Below, one piece after another: positions 33,799 through 44,146 of a DNA stretch of 64,000 bases; the first letter of the stretch is position 1, and every line of letters starts with the position of its first letter. The notes under the pieces are model-generated. The model worked only from the letters and a program-made list of their open reading frames with translations, ran no database searches and had not been told where the DNA came from. Origin of the DNA: W0P28-013 sp964570565 (GTDB taxonomy: Bacteria; Bacteroidota; Bacteroidia; Bacteroidales; Paludibacteraceae); assembly GCA_964570565.1 (NCBI GenBank), contig CAZMYT010000003.1, positions 1 to 64,000 on the forward strand, given 5' to 3'. The translations under genes and the position numbers were made by a program.

Positions 33799-34971
33799 TT
33801 ATTTCACAAAATCCAAAGACCATTTATCTGTATCTCCATCATAAGATAATGTAATCGTTGTATAGGTAGTTTCAGTTTTACATTTAATATTACCACCATC
33901 ATTTTCAAAGTTAGTAGCATCACCCGTAATGGTTACATTGTCATAACCTAAATTAATATCGTCCCATTTTCCAACAGTACGAACTTTAAATCCATCAGCT
34001 AATAACAATTGATTAGATATTCTATACTGCCAAGAAGTATTAGGAACATAAGTAAATGGAACATCCACATCCCAACTTCCTACAGCTGCACCAATTAAAC
34101 CAAGCGAATAAGTTGCAGGATCTGGAAGATCAACATTCCCAGTTTTTACTAATTTAGAAGTAAACCCAAGACCTTTTTCCAAAGTCCAATCTAAACTAAC
34201 CGTATAAATAGCTTTATTAGCACGAGTAATTGCAATATCAGATCCACCAGGTAACAACTGATTTACAGTACCATCAAACTTGAAAGTAACGTCTTTAGCC
34301 GCCCCAAAATTACAGTTAACTTTGACATTGTCAGCAGCATCAATAACGTATTTCCAACCATCATAACTTTGAAATTTAAAATTGCTTGCTTTAGCTTCAA
34401 CGCCTTGCAATGAGAAAGACATAGACTCTTTATTAAAAGCAGGAACAGACAATTCAAATACATTACCACCAGTACTAGGGGCAGATATACTATTTAAACG
34501 CCATTTCACGGGAATAATGCACACCAAATTTTTTGGTGTATAAACAACTACATGATATATACCACTTTCCTTAACCTGAAATTTGGTACCATTAGCCACA
34601 TAACTACCACGTTTTACAACAGCTCCAGATATAGACCAATCTTCACCTTTCGTGGAATCATTGACCAACACACCATCTGCGCCATAAACAATTGTAGTTG
34701 TACCTTTAACCTCTGCAATCACAAAATCTTTGTCAGCTTCTAAGGCTATATATTTTTCCCACAAACCAGGTACAACTGCATTTTTATCTGCTTCGTTTAG
34801 ACCTTTAGCAAACATACCCTTGGAGGCTACTGCATTTAAAGCCGTTGCATCACCATACAAATACATACCATCCAGAATAACATCTGTTTCTGGCTCTGGT
34901 TCTGGTTTACAAGAAGTAAAACCCAACGCAAAAAGAGTTAAGGTCGCTACAAAAAAACTTAATTTTTTCAT
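33799..34971 (-). CDS. SusE/SusF-like outer-membrane glycan-binding lipoprotein
   Basis: The 390-residue lipoprotein has a lipobox ending at C21 (LGFTSC) and a proline/glutamate-rich linker (KPEPEPETD). The body is made of beta-rich segments with recurring LYLYGDAT- and VKESGIYHVVVY-like patterns, reminiscent of SusE/SusF. Those proteins hold carbohydrate at the cell surface beside SusC and SusD. It lies downstream of the SusD-like gene (93 nt) and likely belongs to the same operon. The ligand cannot be read from the sequence. Confidence 0.72.
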   Translation of the reverse strand: MKKLSFFVATLTLFALGFTSCKPEPEPETDVILDGMYLYGDATALNAVASKGMFAKGLNEADKNAVVPGLWEKYIALEADKDFVIAEVKGTTTIVYGADGVLVNDSTKGEDWSISGAVVKRGSYVANGTKFQVKESGIYHVVVYTPKNLVCIIPVKWRLNSISAPSTGGNVFELSVPAFNKESMSFSLQGVEAKASNFKFQSYDGWKYVIDAADNVKVNCNFGAAKDVTFKFDGTVNQLLPGGSDIAITRANKAIYTVSLDWTLEKGLGFTSKLVKTGNVDLPDPATYSLGLIGAAVGSWDVDVPFTYVPNTSWQYRISNQLLLADGFKVRTVGKWDDINLGYDNVTITGDATNFENDGGNIKCKTETTYTTITLSYDGDTDKWSLDFVK

Positions 34972-35064
34972 AATAAATAAATTTAATAAGTTAATAAAAT
35001 AGTAAAAGATTAATATTGATTAGATGCACAAATATACTCAAACGTTGCAATCATAAAAACAAAC

Positions 35065-36765
35065 TTAATTTGAATACCCCGGATTTTGTGTCCAAATTGG
35101 ATTACCCTGTTCATCACGTTGTGATTTTTCGAGTACGGAATAAGGAATGGGAAACCATTTACGATAAGCTTCCGTTCCTAAAACATACTGCACATAAGTT
35201 GGGTCATTAAACTTACCAAAACGAATTAAATCGCGACGACGCATATTTTCCCACGCAAATTCACGACCACGTTCGTCTAAAATACCATTCAATGTTAATG
35301 CCGTAGGATAAGCAGTTGTATAAGAAACAGCAGGAGTAACATCATAAGCAAAAGCGCGTTTTAGCATACGTTGAAAATCGGGCGTTGCAACACCACTTAT
35401 ACCATTACCTCCACGCAAAATAGCTTCTTCTTTCATCCAAAGAACATCCGCATAACGCAATAAGACGAAATCATTTTCACAGAAAGCATATTTCTTCTCT
35501 TTATCAATTTCATATTTCATCATACGTCCACCATCCCACCATTGAGCTTCATCTAATGATTTTATTTCTGGTCGAATTATGGCATCATTATTATTTTCAT
35601 CCTTTAATAATTTTTCCCCTTTAGCATCATAAATTGGGCCAACAAACCAACCCCATTGTTTTGTATTATTAGTACCTAACCCTTCATTACCAGGACCACG
35701 CACATCGGTAGCGGCATAACGATCCAAAAATGTTGGACGTGCACAAAAGCCATTCCATGGCTTCTCAATCATATTCCACGTCGTTTGCTGTGAATAATGC
35801 AAAGTTAAAATGGTTAAACGTAATTTATTGGACATGCTGCCATTGTCACGTGCATCAAAATCAGCATTTCCATCTTCTACGATTACAAAAATATTTTCAC
35901 GGCTTTTTTCATTCTCAATTTTAAAATTGGTAAAAAAATCCTCTTCGATAGAATAGGAACCAGAAGTAATTACTGCATCACAACAGCGAACGGCATTGGT
36001 ATAGAAATCTTCTGTCGATGACAAAGTAACACCTTCTACAGAAACATTGGCAGGTGTACAACCAAACGATTCCGCGTTTAAATACAAACGCGCTAGTAAA
36101 CCATACGCCATACCTTGTGTGACGCGTCCATAATTAGCGGCACGGTTACCATCGTTAACCACTGGTAAATTTGGTGCATTACGCTCTAATGTGCTGACTA
36201 AATTAGACCAAACCAAATTTGGTTCCATCAATGGCTTAGCTTCCGAAGTAAAATCTTCGGTATAAGGAATGCGTCCAAAACAATCGAACAACATATAGTA
36301 ATAATAACTACGCAAAACTTCTAGCTCGCCTACATATTGGGCATAGAGTGTTGGCGACATAGAGGCCTGATTATCCTTAAGCGTTGCTAAAATTTTATTA
36401 CACAAAACGGCACCAGAGATGGTTGTATTCCAAATATTTTTGAATGCATCTGCAAATTCATTCCATTTGTGTGTATTCAAATTTTTCCAATACCCACCAT
36501 CAGCCCAGTGTTTCCCTGGCATACGTATAGGACAAACACACTCATCAGAAGTTAAGGAATTAACGCCCCAATACCCCCAATGATCATGTAACCATTTAAC
36601 ATCGGCATAAGCCTGACCTACCAAAAGAATCACATTATCCTCTTTTGCCATCATATCTTCTGTTGTAGGATTACCATAGTTTTTTTCGTCTAACATGTCC
36701 TCGCATGAAGTAAACAAGGGGAATACTACAGCAGCAATCAGAATGTATATTAAAGTCTTTTTCAT
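35065..36765 (-). CDS. SusD/RagB-family nutrient-binding lipoprotein
   Basis: The 566-residue lipoprotein has a lipobox ending at C21 (LFTSC) followed by EDMLDEKNYGNPT, a usual SusD N-terminus. TPR-like helices occur (SYYYYMLFDCFGRIPYTED, VTQGMAYGLLARLYLNAESF) and the C-terminal RagB part ends with ERGREFAWENMRRRDLIRFGKF and WTQNPGY. SusD proteins cap the SusC channel and deliver glycans or other nutrients. It starts 26 nt after the SusC-like gene ends. Confidence 0.92.
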   Translation of the reverse strand: MKKTLIYILIAAVVFPLFTSCEDMLDEKNYGNPTTEDMMAKEDNVILLVGQAYADVKWLHDHWGYWGVNSLTSDECVCPIRMPGKHWADGGYWKNLNTHKWNEFADAFKNIWNTTISGAVLCNKILATLKDNQASMSPTLYAQYVGELEVLRSYYYYMLFDCFGRIPYTEDFTSEAKPLMEPNLVWSNLVSTLERNAPNLPVVNDGNRAANYGRVTQGMAYGLLARLYLNAESFGCTPANVSVEGVTLSSTEDFYTNAVRCCDAVITSGSYSIEEDFFTNFKIENEKSRENIFVIVEDGNADFDARDNGSMSNKLRLTILTLHYSQQTTWNMIEKPWNGFCARPTFLDRYAATDVRGPGNEGLGTNNTKQWGWFVGPIYDAKGEKLLKDENNNDAIIRPEIKSLDEAQWWDGGRMMKYEIDKEKKYAFCENDFVLLRYADVLWMKEEAILRGGNGISGVATPDFQRMLKRAFAYDVTPAVSYTTAYPTALTLNGILDERGREFAWENMRRRDLIRFGKFNDPTYVQYVLGTEAYRKWFPIPYSVLEKSQRDEQGNPIWTQNPGYSN

Positions 36766-36791
36766 GATTAACTATATTTTAAATGATATTA

Positions 36792-39782
36792 TTAATTCAA
36801 AGTTAGATTAACGCCGAACATAAAGGTAGCTACGGTTGGATAAAAATCAGGATAATCAATACCTGCATCCCATACACCAGTCGTATTTACTTCTGGATCC
36901 TGTCCATTATAAGCAGTTAATGTAAATAAATTTTGACCTGTAGCATACAAACGCAACGATTGTACATATTTATTTTGTTTCAAACCAAAAGTGTAACCTA
37001 CGGTTAAGTTATCCAACTTCAAATAAGACCCATCCTCGAGATAATAATCGGAGAACAATGTTTTATTTGTATAAACGACTTTACCATCTTTGTCAGGCAT
37101 CGCGTCTTGTAAATACACGTTCATAGATTGTGACGATTCTGCGCCATAAGCCCAACGTGTTACATTTAACACTTTATTACCATATACACCACGGAAAAAC
37201 AGGGTTACATCCAAGTTTTTATAACGAATAACATTGTTCCAACCATAGGTAAACAATGGTTGAGCACTACCTAATATCTGCCTTTGACTAACATCTGGTA
37301 AATCTGTAAGACCTCCCTCTGGAGTTTTATACAACCAAGTCCCATCAGGTAAAATACGATCTACTTTATAGCCATAGAATGCACCAACAGATTCACCTTC
37401 AATCAAAATTTGCGTATTCGTATTCATAATACCATTTTCGCCAACACCGCCTGAAGTAGTTTGTTTGTAATTAAATCCTTTTTCAGGATCGGACAATTTT
37501 GTAATCACATTTCTATTGAAGGCAATTGTAGGAGTCGTGGTCCACGACCAATCTGTGGTTTTTACCGCCACACCACTCACTGCTAATTCTACACCATAAC
37601 TATCCATTTGACCAGCGTTAGCTAATAATGTTGGATACTGATAAGGAGGAGTTGGTACCTCATAATCCCATAACAAATCACGTGTTTGGCGATAATAAAC
37701 ATCTAAACTACCATATAAACGATTGTCGAGAAATGAATAATCCACACCTACGTTATACTCATATTTCTTTTCCCATTTCAAATCCGGATTCACATTTTGG
37801 CTCACACCATAGGTATAAACCCAATTTCCATTATACCAGAATGTACCAGAATTCGATAACATTGCTACCGAACGCAAATCCGAAGCCAAATTGTTACCTG
37901 TAATACCAAATCCTAAACGTACTTTTAAGTCGTTACACCAGTCTTGATCTTTCATGAAGTCTTCACCGCTTACGCGCCAACCTGCACTGGCGGCTGGGAA
38001 CCAACCCCATTTGTTGTTAGCTCCAAAACGAGAGGAACCTTCGCGACGTAAAGAAGCGGATAACAGGTATTTCTCTTGGTAGTTGTAGTTTCCACGTACG
38101 AACATGGCGGCTAAGACGTTGGAGTTACGATATGAACTGGCATTTAAGTATTGTTTGGTGGCATCACCATTGCCTATTTGGTAGTATTTGGCGTCATCTG
38201 TTGGAAAACCTTTGTTGGAGATGTCCATACCGTCGTATAAGAAGTCTTGGTAGGAGAAACCTGCTACGGCCGCCAGGTTGTGTCCATTCCAAGACCCAGC
38301 ATAGTCTACGGTAGCTTCAAATAAACGGTTGAAGTTGAAGTTACTGCTACGGCCTGCTTTACCTGAACCTTGTTCGTCGGTGCTGATGGCTTTGTTGTAC
38401 CAGAAGGAGTGGTTATCGCCTTCTTCGATGGCAGCAAACCCACTTACTTTTAGACCTTGTATAGGTTTGATGTTAACTGTGGCTTTAATGGAGCCTCGGA
38501 AGTAGTTACCGTCTTGGTACGATTCTTTTTGATTCATGCCTTCCACTGGGTTAGATTGACCTGAGCCACTTGGTTTAAAGTAACCAGAGGTTGTACTGTT
38601 GTCGTAAATGGGATAGGTTGGATTAACGATGGCTGCTTGTTTAAAGTCGCCTGTGAAATAATCATTACGATAGTGCATGTACGAAAAATCGTATTGAAGT
38701 TCTAACCAGCCATCAAGCGCTTTTTGAGAAGCGGCCAATTTAGCAATCATCTCTTCACGGTTAGACGTTTTAGCAATACCTTCTGCGTTTTTATAGTTAA
38801 ACGACGCACGATAATTGAATTGTTTGGAAGAACCTGAAATGGCTAAATTGTGATTGTGAGCAATAGCAACAGGACGGGTAATTTCTGACATCCAATCGGT
38901 ATTGTAATCAGTTCCTGAACCATCAGAATAAATAGTTGGTGTTACTTTGCCACCAGAGAGAGTCGCTAAATTACGGAATTCGGCTGGAGTTGCCATACCC
39001 ATATCGCCATTGCGAACAGAACCTGAGGCATAACCAGAGTATTCAACTTGAGTTGTTGGGAGTTCTGAGAAGTTAGCGCCACGTTTAGTTGTGATAATAA
39101 TAACACCATTGGTACCACGTGTACCATAAATAGCGGCTGCAGAACCGTCTTTTAAAACGTCCATAGACGCAATTTCTTCAGGAGAAATATTGTCGATACT
39201 ACTTACTGGAACACCATCAACAATGAAAAGTGGAGATGTACCAGCTCCTTTATCTAATGTAGAGAAACCACGAATTTGAATATTATAACCTGTACTGGTA
39301 GGATCACTAGAGGTTTTAATGATATTTAAGCCAGCTACTTTACCTTGTAAAAGACCAACAGGATTACTTTTTACGCCCGCATTAAAATCTTCAGCTTTAA
39401 CAGAAGCTACGGAGCCTGTGACTTCCTTTTTCTTTTGGGAACCATAACCAATGGCTACAACTTCGCCTAAAGCATAGGAGTCTTCTTTAAGAATAACAAC
39501 CATTGGCGCTTTGCCATTTGCTATAATCTCTTGAGTTTGATAACCCAAGTAGCTCACCTGCAATTTGGCATTACTTGCCACATTCAACTCAAAATTTCCA
39601 TCAAAATCGGTAACGGTACCATTAGTTGTTCCTATTTCGAGCAAACTTGCCCCAATAATAGGCTCACCAGAGGCATCCTTAACAATACCTCGTACCAACA
39701 CTTGTTGCGCAAAGAGACTTACGGAGCCAAAAAGAAACATTAGCACCACAACGATTCTTTGCATCAAAGAAATGATTTTCAT
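36792..39782 (-). CDS. SusC/RagA-family TonB-dependent outer-membrane transporter
   Basis: The 996-residue protein has a signal peptide (ends near SLFAQ), a carboxypeptidase-like regulatory domain (about 28-105: GIVKDASGEPIIGASLLEIGT), a plug (about 110-235) with IQIRGFSTLDKG, PLFIVDGVPV and GTRGTNGVIIITTKRG, and a large barrel. SusC proteins import nutrients with energy from TonB-ExbBD. The plug has no N-terminal signalling (STN) domain, so it does not directly signal to an anti-sigma factor. A -7 box (TATTTTTG, minus strand, 39862-39869) lies about 80 nt upstream. Confidence 0.95.
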   Translation of the reverse strand: MKIISLMQRIVVVLMFLFGSVSLFAQQVLVRGIVKDASGEPIIGASLLEIGTTNGTVTDFDGNFELNVASNAKLQVSYLGYQTQEIIANGKAPMVVILKEDSYALGEVVAIGYGSQKKKEVTGSVASVKAEDFNAGVKSNPVGLLQGKVAGLNIIKTSSDPTSTGYNIQIRGFSTLDKGAGTSPLFIVDGVPVSSIDNISPEEIASMDVLKDGSAAAIYGTRGTNGVIIITTKRGANFSELPTTQVEYSGYASGSVRNGDMGMATPAEFRNLATLSGGKVTPTIYSDGSGTDYNTDWMSEITRPVAIAHNHNLAISGSSKQFNYRASFNYKNAEGIAKTSNREEMIAKLAASQKALDGWLELQYDFSYMHYRNDYFTGDFKQAAIVNPTYPIYDNSTTSGYFKPSGSGQSNPVEGMNQKESYQDGNYFRGSIKATVNIKPIQGLKVSGFAAIEEGDNHSFWYNKAISTDEQGSGKAGRSSNFNFNRLFEATVDYAGSWNGHNLAAVAGFSYQDFLYDGMDISNKGFPTDDAKYYQIGNGDATKQYLNASSYRNSNVLAAMFVRGNYNYQEKYLLSASLRREGSSRFGANNKWGWFPAASAGWRVSGEDFMKDQDWCNDLKVRLGFGITGNNLASDLRSVAMLSNSGTFWYNGNWVYTYGVSQNVNPDLKWEKKYEYNVGVDYSFLDNRLYGSLDVYYRQTRDLLWDYEVPTPPYQYPTLLANAGQMDSYGVELAVSGVAVKTTDWSWTTTPTIAFNRNVITKLSDPEKGFNYKQTTSGGVGENGIMNTNTQILIEGESVGAFYGYKVDRILPDGTWLYKTPEGGLTDLPDVSQRQILGSAQPLFTYGWNNVIRYKNLDVTLFFRGVYGNKVLNVTRWAYGAESSQSMNVYLQDAMPDKDGKVVYTNKTLFSDYYLEDGSYLKLDNLTVGYTFGLKQNKYVQSLRLYATGQNLFTLTAYNGQDPEVNTTGVWDAGIDYPDFYPTVATFMFGVNLTLN

Positions 39783-39861
39783 GCTTTAATTTGTATTTAA
39801 GGTTAAAGAAATAAGTTAAGAAATTACTTGAGAATAGGTTTTTGTGTTAAAAAAACTGCTA

Positions 39862-39869
39862 CAAAAATA
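39862..39869 (-). promoter_or_regulatory. -7 box for the SusCDE-like locus
   Basis: TATTTTTG on the minus strand, 80 nt ahead of the SusC ATG. The surrounding region is very AT-rich, so this is only a candidate. Confidence 0.35.
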
Positions 39870-39924
39870 AGTTTTTATATTTTAAAAACAAGAAAAAAAG
39901 GGCTTTTTAACAAAAAAAATGAAA

Positions 39925-40632
39925 TTAATTATGAACAATTGTTCCAACATTCTCACCATCAATCACTTTTGCTAAGTTGCCAGGGGTATCCATATCGAAT
40001 ACAATAATGGGAAGATGATTCTCTTTACACATTGTAGTGGCAGTCAAATCCATTACTTTTAAACCTTTTGCATAAATTTCATCGTAAGTAATCTCTGTAA
40101 ATTTGACTGCTTTCGGATCTTTTTCTGGGTCGGCGGTATAAATTCCATCGACACGCGTGCCTTTTAACATGACATCGGCTTCAATTTCAATTCCTCGCAA
40201 GGCAGAACCTGTGTCGGTGGTAAAATAGGGATTTCCTGTTCCTGCCGAAAAGATAGCTACTTCGCCACGTTCGAGTGTTTCAATAGCTTTCCATTTGCTA
40301 TAAAATTCGCCTATTGGCTCCATACAAACGGCAGTCAACATACGCGCTTTAACGCCTATTTTTTCTAATGCCGAACTCAAAGCTAAACTATTTATAACGG
40401 TGGCCAACATGCCCATTTGATCGCCTTTAACACGGTCGAAGCCACGTCCTGCGCCGCTTAATCCACGAAAAATATTACCGCCGCCGATAACAATGCCAAC
40501 TTGAATGCCTCGTTTTACAACATCAGCAATTTGTTGAGCGTATTCTTCTAAACGTTGTTCATCAATACCTTGTTGTTTGTTGCCCATAAGCGATTCGCCG
40601 CTTAATTTGAGTAAAATTCGTTTGTATTTCAT
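39925..40632 (-). CDS. pyrH: Uridylate kinase (PyrH)
   Basis: PyrH phosphorylates UMP to UDP. The 235-residue protein starts MKYKRILLKLSGESLMG. It has the amino-acid-kinase motifs GIVIGGGNIFRG, DTGSALRGIEIEADVMLKGTRVDGIYTADPEKDP and DLTATTMCKENHLPI. It is followed on the minus strand only by the AT-rich region before the SusC-like gene. It lies 21 nt after kdsB, a minus-strand neighbour that may share its transcript. Confidence 0.97.
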   Translation of the reverse strand: MKYKRILLKLSGESLMGNKQQGIDEQRLEEYAQQIADVVKRGIQVGIVIGGGNIFRGLSGAGRGFDRVKGDQMGMLATVINSLALSSALEKIGVKARMLTAVCMEPIGEFYSKWKAIETLERGEVAIFSAGTGNPYFTTDTGSALRGIEIEADVMLKGTRVDGIYTADPEKDPKAVKFTEITYDEIYAKGLKVMDLTATTMCKENHLPIIVFDMDTPGNLAKVIDGENVGTIVHN

Positions 40633-40653
40633 ATCTTAAAATTTTAAAGGTTT

Positions 40654-41397
40654 CTATTTCATAAGTGCTACCACACGTTGTAAATCTTCAGGCGTATCAA
40701 TAGAATGATTATCGGAGTGTGTAATGGCAACGTGAATGTGTAATCCATTTTCGAGCCAGCGCAATTGCTCCAACGATTCTGCTTTTTCTATGGGCGTTTG
40801 AGTCATCTTGGTAATTTGAGCCAAAATATCGGTACGGTAAGCATAAATACCAATGTGTTTATAATAGGTATGCGCCGCTGCCCATTGTGATTTTTCTACA
40901 CCTCTTAAATAAGGAATCACGGAACGGCTGAAACAAATAGCTTCACCTGTTTGACTTAAAATAACTTTAGGTGTATTTGGATTTTCTAATTCGTCAATGG
41001 AGGTATTTGCATCAAATGGTTTTACCAAAGTAGCTAACTGAATTTGGTCAGACACAAAACAATTTTTCAAGGCTTCTATTTGGTCGATAGCAATAAAAGG
41101 CTCATCACCTTGAATATTAATCACCACATCGTATGTTTCTGGTAATTTTGTGAGCGCTTCATAACAACGATCTGTACCCGTTTTATGATTTTCAGAAGTC
41201 ATAACAACCCGACCTCCAAATTGCACGACTGCATCGTAAATGCGTTGATCGTCGGTAGCAACAACCACCGTATCTAAAACTTGGCTAGCCCGTTCGTAAA
41301 CCCGTTGAATCATAGGTTGACCTAGAATGTCAGCTAAAGGTTTACCTGGGAAACGCGTCGAAGCATAACGAGCTGGAATAATTCCTACAAATTTCAT
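40654..41397 (-). CDS. kdsB: CMP-KDO synthetase (KdsB)
   Basis: KdsB activates KDO with CTP for lipid A core synthesis. The 247-residue protein begins with GIIPARYASTRFPGKPLADILGQPMI, the nucleotide-binding motif. VVVATDDQRI, TSENHKTGTDRC and INIQGDEPFI follow. It shows that the cell makes KDO-containing lipopolysaccharide. It starts 9 nt after the GHL10-like gene. Confidence 0.97.
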   Translation of the reverse strand: MKFVGIIPARYASTRFPGKPLADILGQPMIQRVYERASQVLDTVVVATDDQRIYDAVVQFGGRVVMTSENHKTGTDRCYEALTKLPETYDVVINIQGDEPFIAIDQIEALKNCFVSDQIQLATLVKPFDANTSIDELENPNTPKVILSQTGEAICFSRSVIPYLRGVEKSQWAAAHTYYKHIGIYAYRTDILAQITKMTQTPIEKAESLEQLRWLENGLHIHVAITHSDNHSIDTPEDLQRVVALMK

Positions 41398-41406
41398 GGT
41401 ATATTC

Positions 41407-42912
41407 TTATTTAAATCGTTTAATAACAGTTGCTGGCTTGCTTTCATAATTGAAACGGTTGACCACTGTTACTGCAAATTTATATTTTCCTTGCAAGCGA
41501 TTGGCCCATTGCGATAAATCCAAACAATTATCGGTGGTCACCGCCAAAATATTAGCTGGATTAGAGAAATCGCCCAACCGAGTTCCCTTAAATGCATATA
41601 TCACATAATACTGCGCTTGGCAGCCACCTGTTTCTTCCGATGCATGCCATATTAAATGAGGACGGTTATTATCCATCAAAATACGCACCCGTTGGAGCTG
41701 TCCAGATGGTTCTCCTTTCAGTTGCTTATTAAATGGGACTAACGCCGGATATTTGTAATAAGCGCGCAAACTATCGCGTAAATTTTGACGATTTTCCATC
41801 AAAGCCACAGCACTGTAAAAAGCAGCACCTTGTACAGCAGGAAATGCTTCGGTATAACGTAATTGACGCATCAGCTCATTACCATTGCGCCAAGCCCAGG
41901 CGGCCGATTGGCTGCCTAAATTGGAAGCATATAGTCCAACAAACAAATTACGTCCATGAGAGTTATTACTCCACCACTCCACTAAATGAGCATAATCGGC
42001 GTTTCTTTTACCAATTTCCCAATATAATTGTGGCATCACATAATCAATATCGCCATCTTCAAGCCACGCTAAAACATCAGCATACAAGTCGTCATAATTA
42101 CTTAAACTCCCCTTCGTATTGGAACCACGAGGGTCTTTATCATTACTACGCCAAATTCCAAACGGACTTATGCCAAATTCTACCCAAGGCTTGATACTTT
42201 TAATGGTTTTTTGCAACTGATGAATCACTAAATTCACATTATCGCGACGCCAGTCTGTTTTATCACTAAAGCCACGATTATTTGCCCGAAAAGAGGCCTC
42301 ATCAGGAAAATCTAAGCCATTCACGCGATAAGGGTAAAAATAATCATCAAAATGCACGGCATCAATATCGTAACGACGAACAATGTCAGCCACTACACGA
42401 TTAAGATGAGCACGCGTTTCATCCAAGGCTGGATTAAAATAATATTGCTCACCATATTTCACAAAAAGTTCTGGTTTTTTGAAAAAAAGATGATTAGGAT
42501 TCAAATGAGAAATATCGGCACTCGTAAGCACACGATAAGGATTCAACCACACATGTACGTCAATACAGCGACGATGAGCTTCGCGAATCAAAAATTCCAA
42601 TGGATCATAAAAAGGCTCTGGAGAAACGCCTTGTTTACCCGTTAAGAAACGAGACCAAGGTTCTATGTCCGATTGATAAAAAGCATCGGAAGTAGGGCGA
42701 ACTTGAAATATAACGGCATTAAATTTGAGCGCAGCCAACGAATCGAGTATAGTAATCAACTCTTGGCGTTGTGCAGCGACATTAGATACCGACGATGGCC
42801 AGTCGATGCGACCTACAGTAGCTATCCATGCTGCTCGCAGCTGATGTTTTGGTTGCGCTTGTAGCGACAAAACCATTACAATAGTTATAAGCACAGATAG
42901 AAGTTTTCGCAT
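41407..42912 (-). CDS. GHL10-type (DUF187) glycosidase-like secreted protein
   Basis: The 501-residue protein has a signal peptide (ends near SLQAQ) and the GHL10/DUF187 pattern: LRAAWIATVGRIDWPSS, FNAVIFQVRPTSDAFYQS, HVWLNPYRV, VRRYDIDAVHFDDYFYPY and YVMPQLYWEIG. These are TIM-barrel, glycoside-hydrolase-like proteins. The YDIDAVHFDDYF and GDIDYVMPQLYW segments look like sites for catalytic acids. A C-terminal fibronectin-like part follows (about 405-500). The substrate is unknown; cell-wall glycan is a guess. Confidence 0.85.
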   Translation of the reverse strand: MRKLLSVLITIVMVLSLQAQPKHQLRAAWIATVGRIDWPSSVSNVAAQRQELITILDSLAALKFNAVIFQVRPTSDAFYQSDIEPWSRFLTGKQGVSPEPFYDPLEFLIREAHRRCIDVHVWLNPYRVLTSADISHLNPNHLFFKKPELFVKYGEQYYFNPALDETRAHLNRVVADIVRRYDIDAVHFDDYFYPYRVNGLDFPDEASFRANNRGFSDKTDWRRDNVNLVIHQLQKTIKSIKPWVEFGISPFGIWRSNDKDPRGSNTKGSLSNYDDLYADVLAWLEDGDIDYVMPQLYWEIGKRNADYAHLVEWWSNNSHGRNLFVGLYASNLGSQSAAWAWRNGNELMRQLRYTEAFPAVQGAAFYSAVALMENRQNLRDSLRAYYKYPALVPFNKQLKGEPSGQLQRVRILMDNNRPHLIWHASEETGGCQAQYYVIYAFKGTRLGDFSNPANILAVTTDNCLDLSQWANRLQGKYKFAVTVVNRFNYESKPATVIKRFK

Positions 42913-42921
42913 AAAGATAAG

Positions 42922-43653
42922 TTATTTTTTTAATTTGGATCGCTCCGCTTTGGTATAGTAAGTATAACCTAAGGTATAATTTAAGGTAAAAGTATTACCT
43001 GAGGAGTTACCATAGCCAGGCACATACCAAAGTGTTTGTTTTTCGTCCAACGACGTATGTAACAACAACTTCATACGTATAGACCAGCCCATTGTAAACC
43101 CTTTAGCCATATCAACACGCACACCTGCCAGCACTTCGCCCCAACCTGCATATGCATTTTTACCGTTCCAAGAAAGAAGTCGATTCTCGTCCCAATAACC
43201 GCGAGTTATGGGCACATTAGCCAATTGATAATCGACTAAACTGATACCATATCGTAACCCAAGATAAGCGTAATTACGATGGGGTTTCATGTTTCCCTCT
43301 TTATCCTTGGTCTTTAATAAATTAAAATTCATTCCCAAACGAGCAAATGGTGCAGTAGCAGAATAAGTTGAGCCATTTGTCATTTGAGTACTAACGGCGC
43401 CATAACCCATCTCTAAAGTTGGAAAAAACCGATTTGATAAATTCACATCGACAGCAGCTTCACCAGTTACAATGCTTTTATCTACAGCCAATCCCATCAA
43501 AGGAGAAGCGATGTCTGCATGAGCCGACCATCCATTATAGGTCATTTTCGAGTCTTTTTGAGATTTTGGAGCCACTTTCACTTGTGCCAACGAAACAACA
43601 GCCACCGAGCAAAGTAGTAAAATTAAAATGATATGTCGTTTCAACTGACTCAT
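42922..43653 (-). CDS. DUF6048-like outer-membrane beta-barrel protein
   Basis: The 243-residue protein has a signal peptide (VVSLAQ) and barrel-like alternating strands. I associate the combination of this protein and the next (DUF6452-like) with a conserved Bacteroidales pair, but no function is known. It overlaps the neighbour at base 43653. The last residues are basic (KAERSKLKK). Confidence 0.65.
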   Translation of the reverse strand: MSQLKRHIILILLLCSVAVVSLAQVKVAPKSQKDSKMTYNGWSAHADIASPLMGLAVDKSIVTGEAAVDVNLSNRFFPTLEMGYGAVSTQMTNGSTYSATAPFARLGMNFNLLKTKDKEGNMKPHRNYAYLGLRYGISLVDYQLANVPITRGYWDENRLLSWNGKNAYAGWGEVLAGVRVDMAKGFTMGWSIRMKLLLHTSLDEKQTLWYVPGYGNSSGNTFTLNYTLGYTYYTKAERSKLKK

Positions 43654-44141
43654 TAATTGGCACGATAATAAATACGTAAATGATTTTCCGACACATTTTG
43701 AACATACGTGTTTTCTATCACTAATGAATCAATTTGATGTGTAGTGGTAGCAGTACTTTTTATAGTATGGTAGACAAAACAACCACATTCCAACGAAATA
43801 AATTGATTCACATTCTCATGAGAGATAACAATGGTATCAGATTCTAAAACACCGCGCTGCAAGACAAAAGCCGATGTTGATTGCAAAGCTCGTAGTGGTA
43901 AATTAAAGTTACTCAGTGATTGTTCCTGATACAATATGGAATCATTATTCAATCCTTTGATGGTCATTTTTTCTTTAGTCGGCGAAGATACAAACGCTTC
44001 TTTTTTAGCATCAAATACCGTTTTATAGAGTGATACGCCCATAACCACAACTTTCTCTTTACGACACTCGCCATCCGAAGCCGTACAACCCACTAATACT
44101 AGTAGACACAAAACAAGGGTATATGTCAGTTTATGTTTCAA
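43653..44141 (-). CDS. DUF6452-like lipoprotein
   Basis: The 162-residue protein has a lipobox ending at C19 (LVLVGC) and a beta-rich body with a cysteine-containing ECGCFVY. It overlaps the following gene by one base, which implies translation coupling. The function is unknown. The family name is from memory and is uncertain. Confidence 0.62.
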   Translation of the reverse strand: MKHKLTYTLVLCLLVLVGCTASDGECRKEKVVVMGVSLYKTVFDAKKEAFVSSPTKEKMTIKGLNNDSILYQEQSLSNFNLPLRALQSTSAFVLQRGVLESDTIVISHENVNQFISLECGCFVYHTIKSTATTTHQIDSLVIENTYVQNVSENHLRIYYRAN

Positions 44142-44146
44142 AATGT

